Under the pieces are notes generated by a model that saw nothing but the letters and a program-made list of their open reading frames with translations, searched no databases and was not told the origin of the DNA. 64,000 nucleotides of DNA from Liolophura sinensis (Eukaryota; Mollusca; Polyplacophora; Chitonida; Chitonidae), in contig NC_088301.1 in the NCBI RefSeq assembly GCF_032854445.1, positions 25,652,402-25,716,401 of the forward strand, in the 5' to 3' direction. Shown here one piece after another: positions 50,631 to 59,603 of this stretch (the stretch's first letter is position 1; each line of letters begins with the position of its first letter). A program made the position numbers and the translations under genes.

Positions 50631-53600
50631 CGTTTAATGCGGTGATCAAGAAATACTTCATTAACACGGTGTTCAGTGTCATGGGTTGAGGACACTTCAG
50701 AGCCCGGAATAAATCCACGCTCTGGCTGGCTGGTAAAAGACGACCTTTCTCACATGTATAGTAATATGTAAAGTAATATAACAGAATACCTGACTTTTGA
50801 CTAAAACACATCCCACTGCACAATTAAATACTCTAAAGAAATAAAATATCAGAATTATGAGCAAGGCAAGAAATTCGATGGAAACCTTTCAGGAAACCTG
50901 ACAATCTCAAAGAATTCACCGCGGTCAAGGAAACCAGTAAAGTATATATCCGATGACCTGATAATCAACACCGCCATCATGTTTATCAAGCGAGTCACTG
51001 TCATTTAACGAGTGTCTATTGTGACCAGGAAATCTAATGGACTATTTGAACTGTACTATAAAATATTCGACCAGAACACCGGCGTTTTACCTGCCAAGTT
51101 TCTGGTCATGTTACAGAAATGGCGGAGGGAGCTGTGTCAATCCCCAGGATATTGATTTTGAGCAAAAATATTTACGCAAACAATTGTTCTTAAGACAAGG
51201 CTTAGCTATATGTATCATCTATACATACTAAACCACCGGAAATGATACTGGACTTTAATCGGCTATGTCCGCATACCAGTTTTTAATATCATTTATATTT
51301 TAATATATGGCCTCTTTGACTATATATCGAAAGGTTTCAGGTTGTGAAATATCTACTTAAGTTTGTGAAATATCAACTCTGAAAATACCCCACCAAAATA
51401 CAGAGCTTATATTAGTCACTCACATAATTAATAATTTATATGATATATGACAGGCTATACATTTATAGGACATAAGCAAGACAGTAAATGATATTCAGAG
51501 TAATAAGGAATTTACTATTTGTACCACGAAATATATAATATACCATGTAATATACGATACATACTTTGTATACCAAATGCGATATGATATGTATACAGTA
51601 CAATGTAGTATACTGCCGTATTTCTAGAATCACGTTTTCCTATACATTGCAGTATGCTTCTACAAATGCATGCTAGTAATAAACGAAAGAGAATTTAAAT
51701 GAGAATTCCAAGAAAAACTGTTCAGTGGAATATTAACAACATTAAGATCTTGAACCTTGAGCTGACCAGTATAAAACTTTTCTTTATTTACCCCACGTAC
51801 ACTCTCCGTATAGCGTTCTGAAATCAGATATTGATATCAGACGTTGGGGAAACCCTTTTTTCTTTCCAATGGTATTATACTATAGATGTAAATCTTTCGA
51901 ATCATTTTGTTGACCGAGATAAGCTTAAGCTTTCAAAGTGCAAATAACGGTTTGACACCGAACACGCCTTTAATACACTGTACCCAGACTCAGTGTACTG
52001 GAGGCTTAATTTAACCCGGAACCGTGTGAACTGTTAGAAGAAGCTAGTAACTGGTACGATACTGGTATACCCGCCATTCTTCGTGTCACATATTACACAC
52101 AACTACTAACCGTGGACAACAAAAACAAACGTTTATCCTGTAGATAGGCAAATTAGTCTCTAGAACTATAACAAAAGTTCATGAGTATAAGACGTACTTA
52201 GAGGTTTACTATACGGTCAAACAGGAAACGCAACGGGTTAATGACACCTTTGGTCATCCGTTTTAATCAGTGTTAATTGCATGTATTTATAAATATAATT
52301 TTAGCAAATTGATGCATAGTATTGTTTAAGAAAAAGCTGAATTTTTGAGAGGCAAAGTATTGATCATTAGATACACTATAATGATATTCTCAATGAATTT
52401 ATTTTAATGGAGCCAATCGCGGTATCGTAGTCACAACCCATGCTACCATGACAGCCCAGGCTTTAGAAGTCTCCAAGGCTTGCTTGTCATAGTCACTGCT
52501 TCAATGATAAACTCTTTTCCTGAAAAACTGATTTTCAAGAAAACCTGTAATTGGATGGGCAAGAGAAAAAAAAGGTTTTTTTTTGTTATACTTATAACAA
52601 ATGAAGGTGTTAGCTTTATGGAAGTTTCAAATGCATGAAACTTGAATTGGACAGTGATATACAAATTATAATAGATGCATTATGAAACTTGTGTTACACA
52701 ACAAATATATGTGTGGACTTTGCCTAAAGTGCTTTCATAGAAAGCCCGTATACATAGTGAATGGTTTCAAATTTCACACGTGTGGAATTCTCAGATTGAG
52801 CTTGGAGTATTCATTTCATAATATATGTAAGCCTTTAGTCTGTTTCAAGCTCAGTGCGTAAGGGATTTGCAAAATGACTCATAGATCTTGAGGCATTTGA
52901 TTCGTAGCACAATACCCGCAAATTGAAGTTTGTTTCTAACTCCACAACAGTTACTTTTATCAGGTGTAACAATGAATTGTTTCAACCCAGTTCAGTGATA
53001 AGTTCACAAAACGATCTAGCAGCACTAAAGAAATATTTGAAATCTAACATGACTTTTTTAAGGGGAAACATGCGTCTTTAGAACATCATGAAACAGGAAT
53101 GAGGAGAACAGTCCTCTGACGTATGCAGATATGAAGAATTCGCCTTGGATTTAAAATACGATATACCTTCTTTAACAAAAGCCCTATTGGTGAGATACCA
53201 GATACCTTCTTTAACAAAAACTCTATTGGTGTAAAAAGTAGTACATAGCTGCACGAAGCCGCGCATGTTACAGTAAGCACGACCACAACAACGAATGGTC
53301 GTCAGTCCACACAGGCGGAAATGGATCCATGACAAGCAGATTCCTGATAGATACTTTAACGAACATTTTTATATACATTCTCAAACAATTGTATTGTTAC
53401 CATGAAACGTTATTGATATTTTCATGATTCCATTTCCCCCTCCGAGAAAATAATGCAACGGGATTCAGCATGAACATTGCGGGAAAAGCGATTTCCCTTT
53501 CATGGACGCCATTGTTATCCTAGTGGGGTCTGAGCACGTAGCAGTATGTTTCATCAGAGCAACGACAACTAAGGTATTTTCGTATTTATAAGAAGAGGAA

Positions 53601-56335
53601 TTCTTGTGGGCACATCCTTACAATTTGTGTTCAGCGGTAAAAACCATGTCAAAGGAAACAGCACTATAGATCACCAACTGATAGAGAACAGCAAAGACAA
53701 TGAAAAGCCTCTTTACAAAGGCATTGTGGGATTTAAATGATGTTTTATACGGATTAATTATCACAGTATTGTTACTGACCTGATGTTGGTCCTATTCAAA
53801 ATATATCATATGCAGACAAGAGTTTAAGTTGTTTTATTATTATGTGTTATTAACCGCGCACTCACCAAACTATGCTTTTGCTTTTAAGGTCCAGAATGTC
53901 ATTTTAGTGCGGTTACCAGTAATCACGCCTAATGTGGAGTAGACATTATCAGCATTCACGGCAAATATGTATGCCATAGACACTGAAAGTATAATCAGAC
54001 ACAGTCATTGTGGCATAGACATTGTCTGTACCGTCGTCAGTGTGGCGTAAACATTGTCTGTACCGTCGTCCATCTAGTGTGGGCATCGTGTGTACTGTCG
54101 TCAATTTGGTGTAGGCATTGTCTGTAATTATACGGTCAATGTGGCATACACGTTATGTATAACTAATGTGGCACAAACATTGCCAGTAATCATGGTCAGA
54201 ATTGTTTCGTGTAACTACGATCAATGTGATTTATGCATTGCCTGTAGTCAAGGTCAATGTGGCACGGACGCTGTGTATAACTAATGTGGCACAAACATTG
54301 CCAGTAATCACGGTCAGAATTGTTTTGTATAATTACGGCCGTGAGTTCAAGTCCAACTCTCTGGCTTCCTCTCCGGCCGTACGTGGGAAGGTCTGACAGC
54401 AACCTGCGGATGGTCGTGGGTTTCCCCCCGGGCTCTGCCCGGTTTCCTCCCACCATAATGCTGGCCGCCGTCGTATAAGTGAAATATTCTTGAGTACGGC
54501 GTAAAACACCAATCAAATAAATAAATAAATAAATATAACTACGATCAAAGTGGCTTATGCATTGTCAGTAGTCATGGTCAATGTGGCACAGACGCTGTGT
54601 GTAACTAATGTGGCACAAACATTGCAAGTAATCACGATCAGTAGGGCTGCGTTCACAGAACCCATGTTCCGCCACTCCTTCACATGATTATATTGCCACG
54701 CATTTCACTTTCGATTAAAGCTGTTCTTACCTCATGCGGTCTAAGAAATACTAAACAAGCTTAGTTACTGCATGCGGCATCCGGGTTCATTTATTGGTAA
54801 CATTAAATTGTTTGGTTGGTCACACGACTGTTTGTGAATGACAGGCCGAAAAGGTCAATAGCTGTATGAACATGATGCCTAGCACAGATTTAGCCTGAAG
54901 ATCAGTCCTTTTATTTTCAGTCTTCAAAACTTACGTTGAAGCAACGGACAAGAAACGAAACCACAAGCATTCAATTATCCTTTAAAGGCAAGCACCTTAA
55001 CCACTTGGTCAAGATCCGTACCAATTTGTTGTACTGTTTCACGTGCACGTGATGGTGTAGTTACGTGTGTTGTTAAATTAGGCCCTACTGACCGTGTATA
55101 TAAAATAGGGAACTATCACTATGATACGTTATATCGTACAAGTGGAAAACCCCATTAAAAAGATCATCGACAGCCAATGCCTCTGTCATAACGTTTCATA
55201 TCCCATGAAAACCTTGACAAACACTTGTGTATGACAATAAAATATGTGTCAAAAATTGTATGTGTATATGGAGGCCGGTTAAGGCCATCATCGTGCCATC
55301 GCCTCGCATCATCGTGCTATCGCTTCGTGCCATCCCTTCGCATCATCGTGTCAAGGCATGATGGCCTCTCGTTTCGATATGATGTTCTTACCCGGCTTCC
55401 TAAATAGCACGATATATGTTTATCAGTTTCAAAATGTATATTTTTCGAGAATTTGTCCACGTGGTGGCGACTAATGCCTCTTTCAGTAATCGACTCCTAC
55501 TTATCTTTACTGAACGGTTAGTTCACAGTCGACTGCGCCATACTACGTAAAATGTGGGGGGAAAAGTTTGGCATTTTTGAAGATACATTTCCAGTCAAAC
55601 CATTGCATAAGTTTGTTGGGCGCCCGTCGATGTCGTGTGCAAGATCTAATCAAGAGGGTCAAAGTGTCGAATCCATGAGAGGTATCCACTTTTATATTTT
55701 TCCCCACAAGAATCAATGTCTTCTCTCTTTCAATACAGGTTCTTCATTCTAACATTACTACAACCATACAAAATCTTTAAAAAAAAATAACGTTCAAAAT
55801 AATTTTTCAGTGTTATCCCCATGCCAGAGGGTGTATAAATTGCTACTATTTAGGCATTTACATGAATAAAACTCTGAATGAGGTGAACTGACAAGAAGTC
55901 GTATCTCACGGGTTACGTGCGACCATTTGCCAGCTATCACACTGACGACACTGGTCTGGTTTTACTCTCTATGTTGTACGTCTTTAATTATATTGTAAGA
56001 GGTATACATCAGTACGAAATTCATGTATCACCAGAACGGAACAGTTCTCTGTCCCTATTTCTGGAAGAGCACAAACGGACTTCTCTGGTGACAAAAATAC
56101 TTGTTCCGCAAGAATGGAACAGGTTTGAGCCCCTTTTCCCACAAGTCAGAAGATAAAGTCAAGTTAACTTACCTGCCAGCGAAAGTGCCACAGTTGTCGG
56201 GGCCCCAGTCAGCATATTCTCTATCGCCACAACCAGAGCTGACATGATATTGGCGATCACCCCGAGGGCCCCGGGCTCGGCATACAGTATCGCCGCGAAA
56301 GAGTCCCCTCTCCCATTCTCTTTGCTTGCCCCCAT
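37009..56335 (-). CDS. SatP-like multi-pass membrane protein fused to a YrdC domain (8 exons, complete)
   Basis: Minus-strand exons: 56173-56335, 43274-44378, 42280-42563, 41470-41667, 41241-41329, 40062-40599, 38301-38387, 37009-37145. All are GT-AG, phases agree throughout, total 866 residues. The start MGASKENGRG is the first ATG in frame. Residues 1 to about 610 are hydrophobic, with repeats of the form AEPxALG...GGILQVMAAFMSFRR...TATAFVVFSAIW, like the NPAPLG...GG.AQ..AG..E...GNTFG.TAF...FW pattern of the SatP/GPR1/FUN34/YaaH acetate-transporter family. Repeat starts lie near residues 18, 235 and 440. Residues about 635-850 form a YrdC/Sua5 domain with PTDTVY, KGRPPEKP, YPGGIS, IRVPD and TSANPSG. 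In known enzymes that domain makes threonylcarbamoyl-AMP from threonine, bicarbonate and ATP for tRNA t6A. Transport substrate and enzyme activity here are inference. A divergent paralog lies upstream. Confidence 0.88.
37395..37625 (-). mobile_element. Two abutting RUDI-like SINE fragments, reverse
   Basis: The first copy reads TGATTGGTGTTTTATGCCGT, ACTCAAGAACATTTCACTTA, CATCTGCAGGTTGCTGCGG. It is followed at about 37555 by a second start of the same block (CATGCTCAAGAATATTTCAC) and GGAGGAAACCTAGAAGAGCC. This looks like one SINE inserted beside or into another. The pair lies 3 kb before the YrdC exon 40062-40599, inside the last intron (37146-38300). Confidence 0.75.
37680..37805 (+). mobile_element. 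RUDI-like SINE 3' half
   Basis: Forward copy: TTTTCCCCCGGGCTCTGCCC, CACCATAATGCTGGCTGCCG, TCGTATAAGTGAAATATTCG and GTAAAACACCAATGAAATAA. It is inverted relative to the copies at 37395-37625, making a loose inverted pair within the same intron. Confidence 0.85.
38519..39368. repeat. 52-bp minisatellite in a YrdC-domain intron, about 16 copies
   Basis: Unit of 52 bases around TTTCTGCAGAACTGACATGT, AGCCCTACCGATCTGGAGAT, CTAACATGTATG. I count about 16 copies with few substitutions (CCGAT or CTGGT before CTGGAGATCT; AACATG or AACAGG). It starts 130 bases from exon 38301-38387 on the intron side and nearly reaches the 19-bp array. Confidence 0.95.
39468..39985. repeat. 19-20 bp minisatellite next to the 52-bp array
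   Basis: About 26 copies of a unit like TTGGCAATCTGGCTTTGTA, with A or G, GTATT or GTGTTT variants that shift length between 19 and 20 bases. Because the unit has no stops in several frames, it produces long overlapping open frames on both strands (for example 39421-39996 minus). These are repeat translations and not genes. It ends about 75 bases from the YrdC exon at 40062. Confidence 0.95.
40062..40599 (-). CDS. Main YrdC-domain exon of the complete fusion gene
   Basis: One exon encodes residues 614-792. Motifs by residue: GGVCGVPTDTVYALAASC (651-667), YNIKGRPPEKPICVCL (677-692), FMRRCYPGGISCVVPKG (712-728), VCIRVPD (749-755), GPVAITSANPSGG (767-779) and STHHDM (782-787). The Lys/Arg pair of KGRP and the Ser of TSANPSG correspond to nucleotide- and substrate-binding residues of YrdC/Sua5. 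The following exons 38301-38387 and 37009-37145 give LCDGESNELVASTVVNC and ISFFRIGCTPKEIVEAHFE, matching the family's C-terminal IASTVVD...ILR.G pattern. Confidence 0.9.
40940..41045 (+). mobile_element. SINE remnant (head joined to tail)
   Basis: CATGGCTCAGTAGCTTAGAC, GCGCATGTCTTACAATAGC resembles a tRNA A-box head. It is followed at once by GTGTTTAATCAACAGTCAAA and TAAAGAAATCAAAT, like a SINE tail. The body is deleted. Weak support. Confidence 0.35.
41859..42312 (-). repeat. Tandem copies of an exon end plus its 5' splice site (7 copies)
   Basis: On the minus strand the last 30 or so bases of exon 3 (GGAATGTGGGCCCTTATACT, CATCAATG) with donor GTAAGG and the first intron bases are repeated in tandem. 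Unit starts on the plus strand are 41859, 41933, 42007 and 42081 (74-base steps), then 42147, 42213 and 42279 (66-base steps). The three right-hand copies are nearly identical and keep GTAAGG. The left-hand copies are diverged but keep a GT at the same place in three of four (41859, 41933 and 42007; the copy at 42081 has GC). Reading on from exon 3, the frame stays open through three units, each adding 22 residues. Confidence 0.93.
43274..44378 (-). CDS. Large membrane-module exon of the complete fusion gene
   Basis: This 1105-base exon encodes residues 56-422, about ten hydrophobic segments. It finishes the first SatP-like unit (HLIVIGGILQVMAAFMSFRR, LTATAFVVFSAIWSIYGIGH), has a Lys-rich cytosolic-looking linker (AKAQDNKKKEKKKNTKYAEP) and holds the second unit starting AEPMALGYIGN. 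The linker lies between two hydrophobic blocks, consistent with a tandem two- or three-unit transporter-like fold. I cannot tell from sequence whether a transport pore is formed. Confidence 0.88.
44420..44605 (-). mobile_element. Diverged tRNA-headed SINE
   Basis: Reverse copy. (ATTG/ATTT)-rich end, GTCACAATCAAGAATATTCA, ATGACGACGTGAGGTTTATG, and near 44600 a B-box-like GTTCAAATCCGCTCGGCGG on the minus strand. The tail region resembles the RUDI-like family; the body is different. Confidence 0.55.
44763..45112. repeat. 32-bp minisatellite, about 11 copies
   Basis: Unit of 32 bases: TTTTTGGACTTTGTCAATGC then TAGTACAGTAGA, with C/T and A/C variants. Copies are almost identical, so the array is young or homogenised. 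It lies about 400 bases into the large first intron of the minus-strand fusion gene. Confidence 0.93.
46886..46940 (-). mobile_element. RUDI-like SINE tail fragment
   Basis: (ATTT)n then ATTGGTGTTTTACGCCGTAC and TCAAGAATGCC. Only the 3' end is present. Confidence 0.75.
47065..47475. repeat. 27-bp minisatellite interrupted by a SINE
   Basis: Unit of 27 bases, GTAAGTGTATCATCACCCCA then TTTGTCT. About seven copies lie at 47282-47460 and one or two more at 47060-47091, to the left of the inserted SINE. As 27 is a multiple of three, open frames run through it without being genes. Confidence 0.9.
47092..47281 (+). mobile_element. RUDI-like SINE inserted into the 27-bp array
   Basis: Forward, 5' truncated: CAGCTCATGCTGGCTTCCTC, CTGCCAGCAACCTGCGGATG, CCCACTATAATGCTGGCCGC, GTAAAACACCAATC, then a long A run in place of the usual (AATA)n tail. 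TGTAAGTGTATCATC stands on both sides; this is either the target duplication or simply two array units. Little diverged from the family pattern. Confidence 0.9.
50544..50632. repeat. (GATT)n microsatellite
   Basis: About 22 tetranucleotide repeats TTGATTGATTGATTGA with two GGTT variants in the middle. Confidence 0.97.
53990..54660. repeat. Diverged compound array interrupted by a SINE
   Basis: Left part: copies of ACATTGTCTGTACCGTCGTC with variable spacers. Right part: longer units with TAATGTGGCACAAACATTGC, CAGTAATCACGGTCAGAATT and ACGATCAATGTGGCTTATGC blocks. The right-hand units continue beyond the SINE at 54333-54535 (AAAGTGGCTTATGCATTGTC, AATGTGGCACAAACATTGCA). Confidence 0.8.
54333..54535 (+). 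mobile_element. RUDI-like SINE inserted into the compound array
   Basis: Forward copy with part of the head (GCCGTGAGTTCAAGTCCAAC), CTCTCCGGCCGTACGTGGGA, GGGTTTCCCCCCGGGCTCTG, GTAAAACACCAATCAAATAA and an (AATA)n tail. TATAATTAC on the left and TATAACTAC on the right look like a nine-base target duplication with one later change. It is close to the family consensus. Confidence 0.9.
55269..55406. mobile_element. Possible short inverted-repeat element (MITE-like)
   Basis: GGAGGCCGGTTAAGGCCATC opens the stretch. Its right end, read on the opposite strand, begins GGAAGCCGGGTAAGAACATC and also contains GAGAGGCCATCATGCC. Between them are near-repeats of CATCGTGCCATCGCCTCG. The imperfect terminal inversion suggests a small non-autonomous DNA element. 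No transposase, and no clear target duplication. Confidence 0.4.
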
Positions 56336-56507
56336 GGTCGTCCCTCAAAAGGGAAACGTCTTTTTGGACAGCAATGATAGTGGCGTTGATCTTGGCCAAC
56401 CACCAGTGAAACCTCTGTTTTAGATGGATGGGCAACAAGTGTTCACGCTATGGTCGTTAGCTGGTGGATGGTATCTATACCGATTGCCTTTGATAAGTCA
56501 GTTTTGC

Positions 56508-56515
56508 TTTTTATA
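56508..56515 (-). promoter_or_regulatory. Candidate TATA box, minus-strand gene
   Basis: On the minus strand the sequence reads CTTATAAAAAGC, a good TATA-box match, about 175 bases upstream of the start codon. It would place transcription start near 56480 and give a 5' UTR of about 145 bases. Confidence 0.4.
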
Positions 56516-57356
56516 AGTAGCAATTTATCGTCATGGGAAAAGATAAAAAACGACATCGCGTCAGCATTCTCTTGAAGTCACGACTCTGATGTGAGTCAAA
56601 GGTACTAACAGCCAATCAAATCGTTCGGTTCCGACACCAACGCATGACTCGATCCTCCCTCGATGGCTTCATAGAAATTAAATTATCACAAGGACACTTC
56701 CGCAATCGTTTGACGTATATCCAGATCAGTTTTGATTGTCATTATTTGCATCTTAGTCTTACTAAAAAAAAAGCATAACAACAAAATTTCAATACATATT
56801 TACGGCTATTCTTGTCCGACCGCAAATCCTATCTAGAGTCGGTTTGATTCGTTTCAAACTCAGCGGGGGGTAAAAATGCTCAGCAGCAGGAAATTTCAGA
56901 ATCCTGGTGATCCGCAGCGAGAGAGTCAGTAAGTCCGGGTTTGGACCCCCTCCGGCGACAATGTCACCAGTTGTGACTGAACAGGAATTCCCGCGCACGT
57001 GACGGTAAAGGCTGACTGGACTCACCCTCGAGGGCGGGATATCACGTGCCAATCAGCCTCCTAACGGCAGGGGCCCGGCGCTCCACAGACGGGACACTTT
57101 TTTTTAGCTGGCCACACCGTGAAAAAGCAAATCACAAAAGAAGCATGTGCGTGTTGAAGAAACTCAACGTGTCTCTATTCACACGGACAAGGAAACTGGA
57201 TTATTACAGGTAACAAACGTCATGCTCGGAGGAAAACTCTCATCGCAGGTTTTCGTCATCCTCCAACATATCTGACCAAATAAGAACTAGGTTAGCCCAT
57301 GATGAAACTGATTTTTGTGAACCTCCGCTCACTTCCTTGTTTGGGGGGAGACCGGC

Positions 57357-57362
57357 TATAAG
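57357..57362 (+). promoter_or_regulatory. Candidate TATA-like box, plus-strand gene
   Basis: CGGCTATAAGCTCC, a moderate match, about 630 bases before the ATG at 57993. It implies a long 5' UTR. The match alone is weak evidence. Confidence 0.3.
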
Positions 57363-57992
57363 CTCCGCCTTTTTACTTATACTCGAATGATAGCTCTGCC
57401 CACAGCCAGTTCGTTGAGAAATGTATGCAGCGTAGTTCGAGTGAGCTGTACGGCCATTCGGTGCAACCTTATTGTGTTCGGAAAATGACCATCGTGATTA
57501 TAATAACCTACATGCGGTATTGACAGGCTAGCGGCGAGTTCACGCGAGATCCGAGAGACTTTTAGAGATAATAAGCTGGTTAAGGCCTTCCTCTTGGACA
57601 GTGGGTACGTACTGGTGTCACACCAGCCTCCCTAAGCATTGTCACACTCGGCCGGCGGAGAGATTAGGGTTTTGATCAGATTAGCGTGCTCTTCGCCAGT
57701 TCACGGCGATCAGTGGAACTCAAGCCCACGAGAGACTTGCTTTCTCCAGGCCAAGTTATAGGCTTCTGCCTGCCCTCATCCGTTCAGCCAGCTAGCGGCC
57801 GCGGTAACATTTTACAGTTGTTACAGTTTTACAAACTATTGGAACGCAGACTTTTGCATTTAGCACTTTCCACACAGCAGAGAACGAAACCGAAACTAAC
57901 AAGAGTCCAGGTTTGATGTTACAAAACTGACAAGAGTTTTCTCCCGTTACTTTCCGATCTCACGCGTGTAAGCCTTGGACATCGGCGACAAC

Positions 57993-59572
57993 ATGGGCGA
58001 AATCCATAGGTTATCGGCAACCATTGCCACGATTTACACGAATTTCTGGGCGTTTGTTGTGATGAGCGTCTACACGTTCTCCGAGGGATGGAGAAGCTCC
58101 TGGGAGAAACCTGATCGCCCCAAAGACAGCCTGAACTACGGCGTGGCTCTTCTTACCTTATCCCTGGCATCCTTAGTCACAGGTATGATCAATTTCTTTC
58201 CCCGCTGTCCTCAGATGTTTTGAGTTACAGGTGAGAAAAATTTACCGTTATGTACCGGTATCTTGAGATCTGACCGAAACATCTTCATAAAGCACCTGTA
58301 TCTGCTATATATACTCATCTGTACTATAGTATGAAATACCGGATAAACAATTCCTCGGCAGTTGATGTATATACAACAAATTCTAATCGTGTAAAATAAA
58401 CATCCTCCAACCACTTAATCCCATTGTACGCATATATCCTGGGATTAGTTATAAAAATTTTCAAAATAATCCTATCACATTCATTTAAATAACTTCAGTC
58501 GAATGTATCATTTTTATTGCTCACTCAGTAATAGTAACAGATCAGTTTATTCACTTCTATAGTATATATTCAGTCACAGGTTATTTTCCTGGTGGTTACA
58601 TTTCAACATGTTATTCACTGTTATAGTATTTATTCAGTCACAATTTAGTTTTCTTTTTGTTACACTTCACCATGTTATTCACTGTTATAGTATTTATTCA
58701 GTCACAGGCTAGTTTTCTTTTTGTTACACTTCACCATGTTATTCATTGGTATAGTATTTATTCAGTCACAGGTTAGTTTTCTGTTGGTTACACTTCACCA
58801 TTCATTGTTACAGTATTTATTCAGTCAGAGGTTAGGTTTCCGTTGATTACACTTCACATTCTTATTCAAATTTGTGGTATTTATTCAAATTTGCTTAACA
58901 AGCTCCATCCATAAAGTTAGCTGACGTGGTAGAAGTGACACCAGTCAGATAAATAAATAAATAAGATCACCTTTAACATTCCTGCTTTGGCTCGAATCCA
59001 GCTCATCGGTTCGAATCCAGCTCTGGCTTTTTCGTCTGCAGCTTTAAATCAGGGTTTTTTTCACAAACCTGGCGACGACTGGTAGTCTGCAGTAGTTTTC
59101 TCTCCTGCACTCCGGTTTCCAACATACCCATAAACCTGAACACTATCATTTGGCCAAGTGTACACTCGGGAAATATCCTTGAGTACAGCGCTAAACACCA
59201 ATCATATAAATAAATAAATAAATAAATAAATAACCATTACTGATTTTGAGACTTAAAGATTAACAAGACACAACTCCAGATTAATTAATTTCATAGTGCA
59301 ACCTTTGATACATGGCTAAGCATTATGCAATTGTTCATACTCCAAGGGCAATTCTGCACGGTGCAGGGCTCCAATGTTGCCTTGCAGAGCGCACTTTTCC
59401 GGCTAAGCTTTACATCTAAGTTCATGTACAGTAATCGACAGTGTATAGCACAGCCTTTACCCCAGCAAGATTTCAGCTCAGGGCAGTACGCTATGGGGCA
59501 TTCAGCGTTGTAGGCTTGCACAGCATACATTGTTGTACCCTGAATAGTTATGTAAAGGAGTTGTGTAATATG

Positions 59573-59603
<31 letters not shown>

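Larger units (their letters stand above)
45113..56172. other. Remainder of the 11.8-kb first intron of the minus-strand gene
   Basis: No exon with a recognisable family was found on either strand. The exon 1 to exon 2 junction is in phase and continues a hydrophobic segment, so no missing exon is needed. Contents: G-rich runs near 45985-46001 and 46058-46072, three tandem arrays, two RUDI-like SINE copies inside arrays, a SINE tail, a short inverted-repeat element and a few partial repeats near 49195-49315. Confidence 0.6.
56336..57992. promoter_or_regulatory. Divergent promoter interval of the two transporter-YrdC paralogs
   Basis: The two paralogous genes start 1.66 kb apart on opposite strands. 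The interval has two TATA-like sites, one per direction (listed separately), and a CpG-containing middle near 56840-57080. The 57686-57916 open frame has no family resemblance and probably lies in the 5' UTR of the plus-strand gene. No other gene is supported. Confidence 0.6.

Noticed and set aside
57686-57916. 76-residue open frame upstream of the plus-strand fusion gene
   Set aside because: Ends before the supported start, no family resemblance; probably in the 5' UTR.
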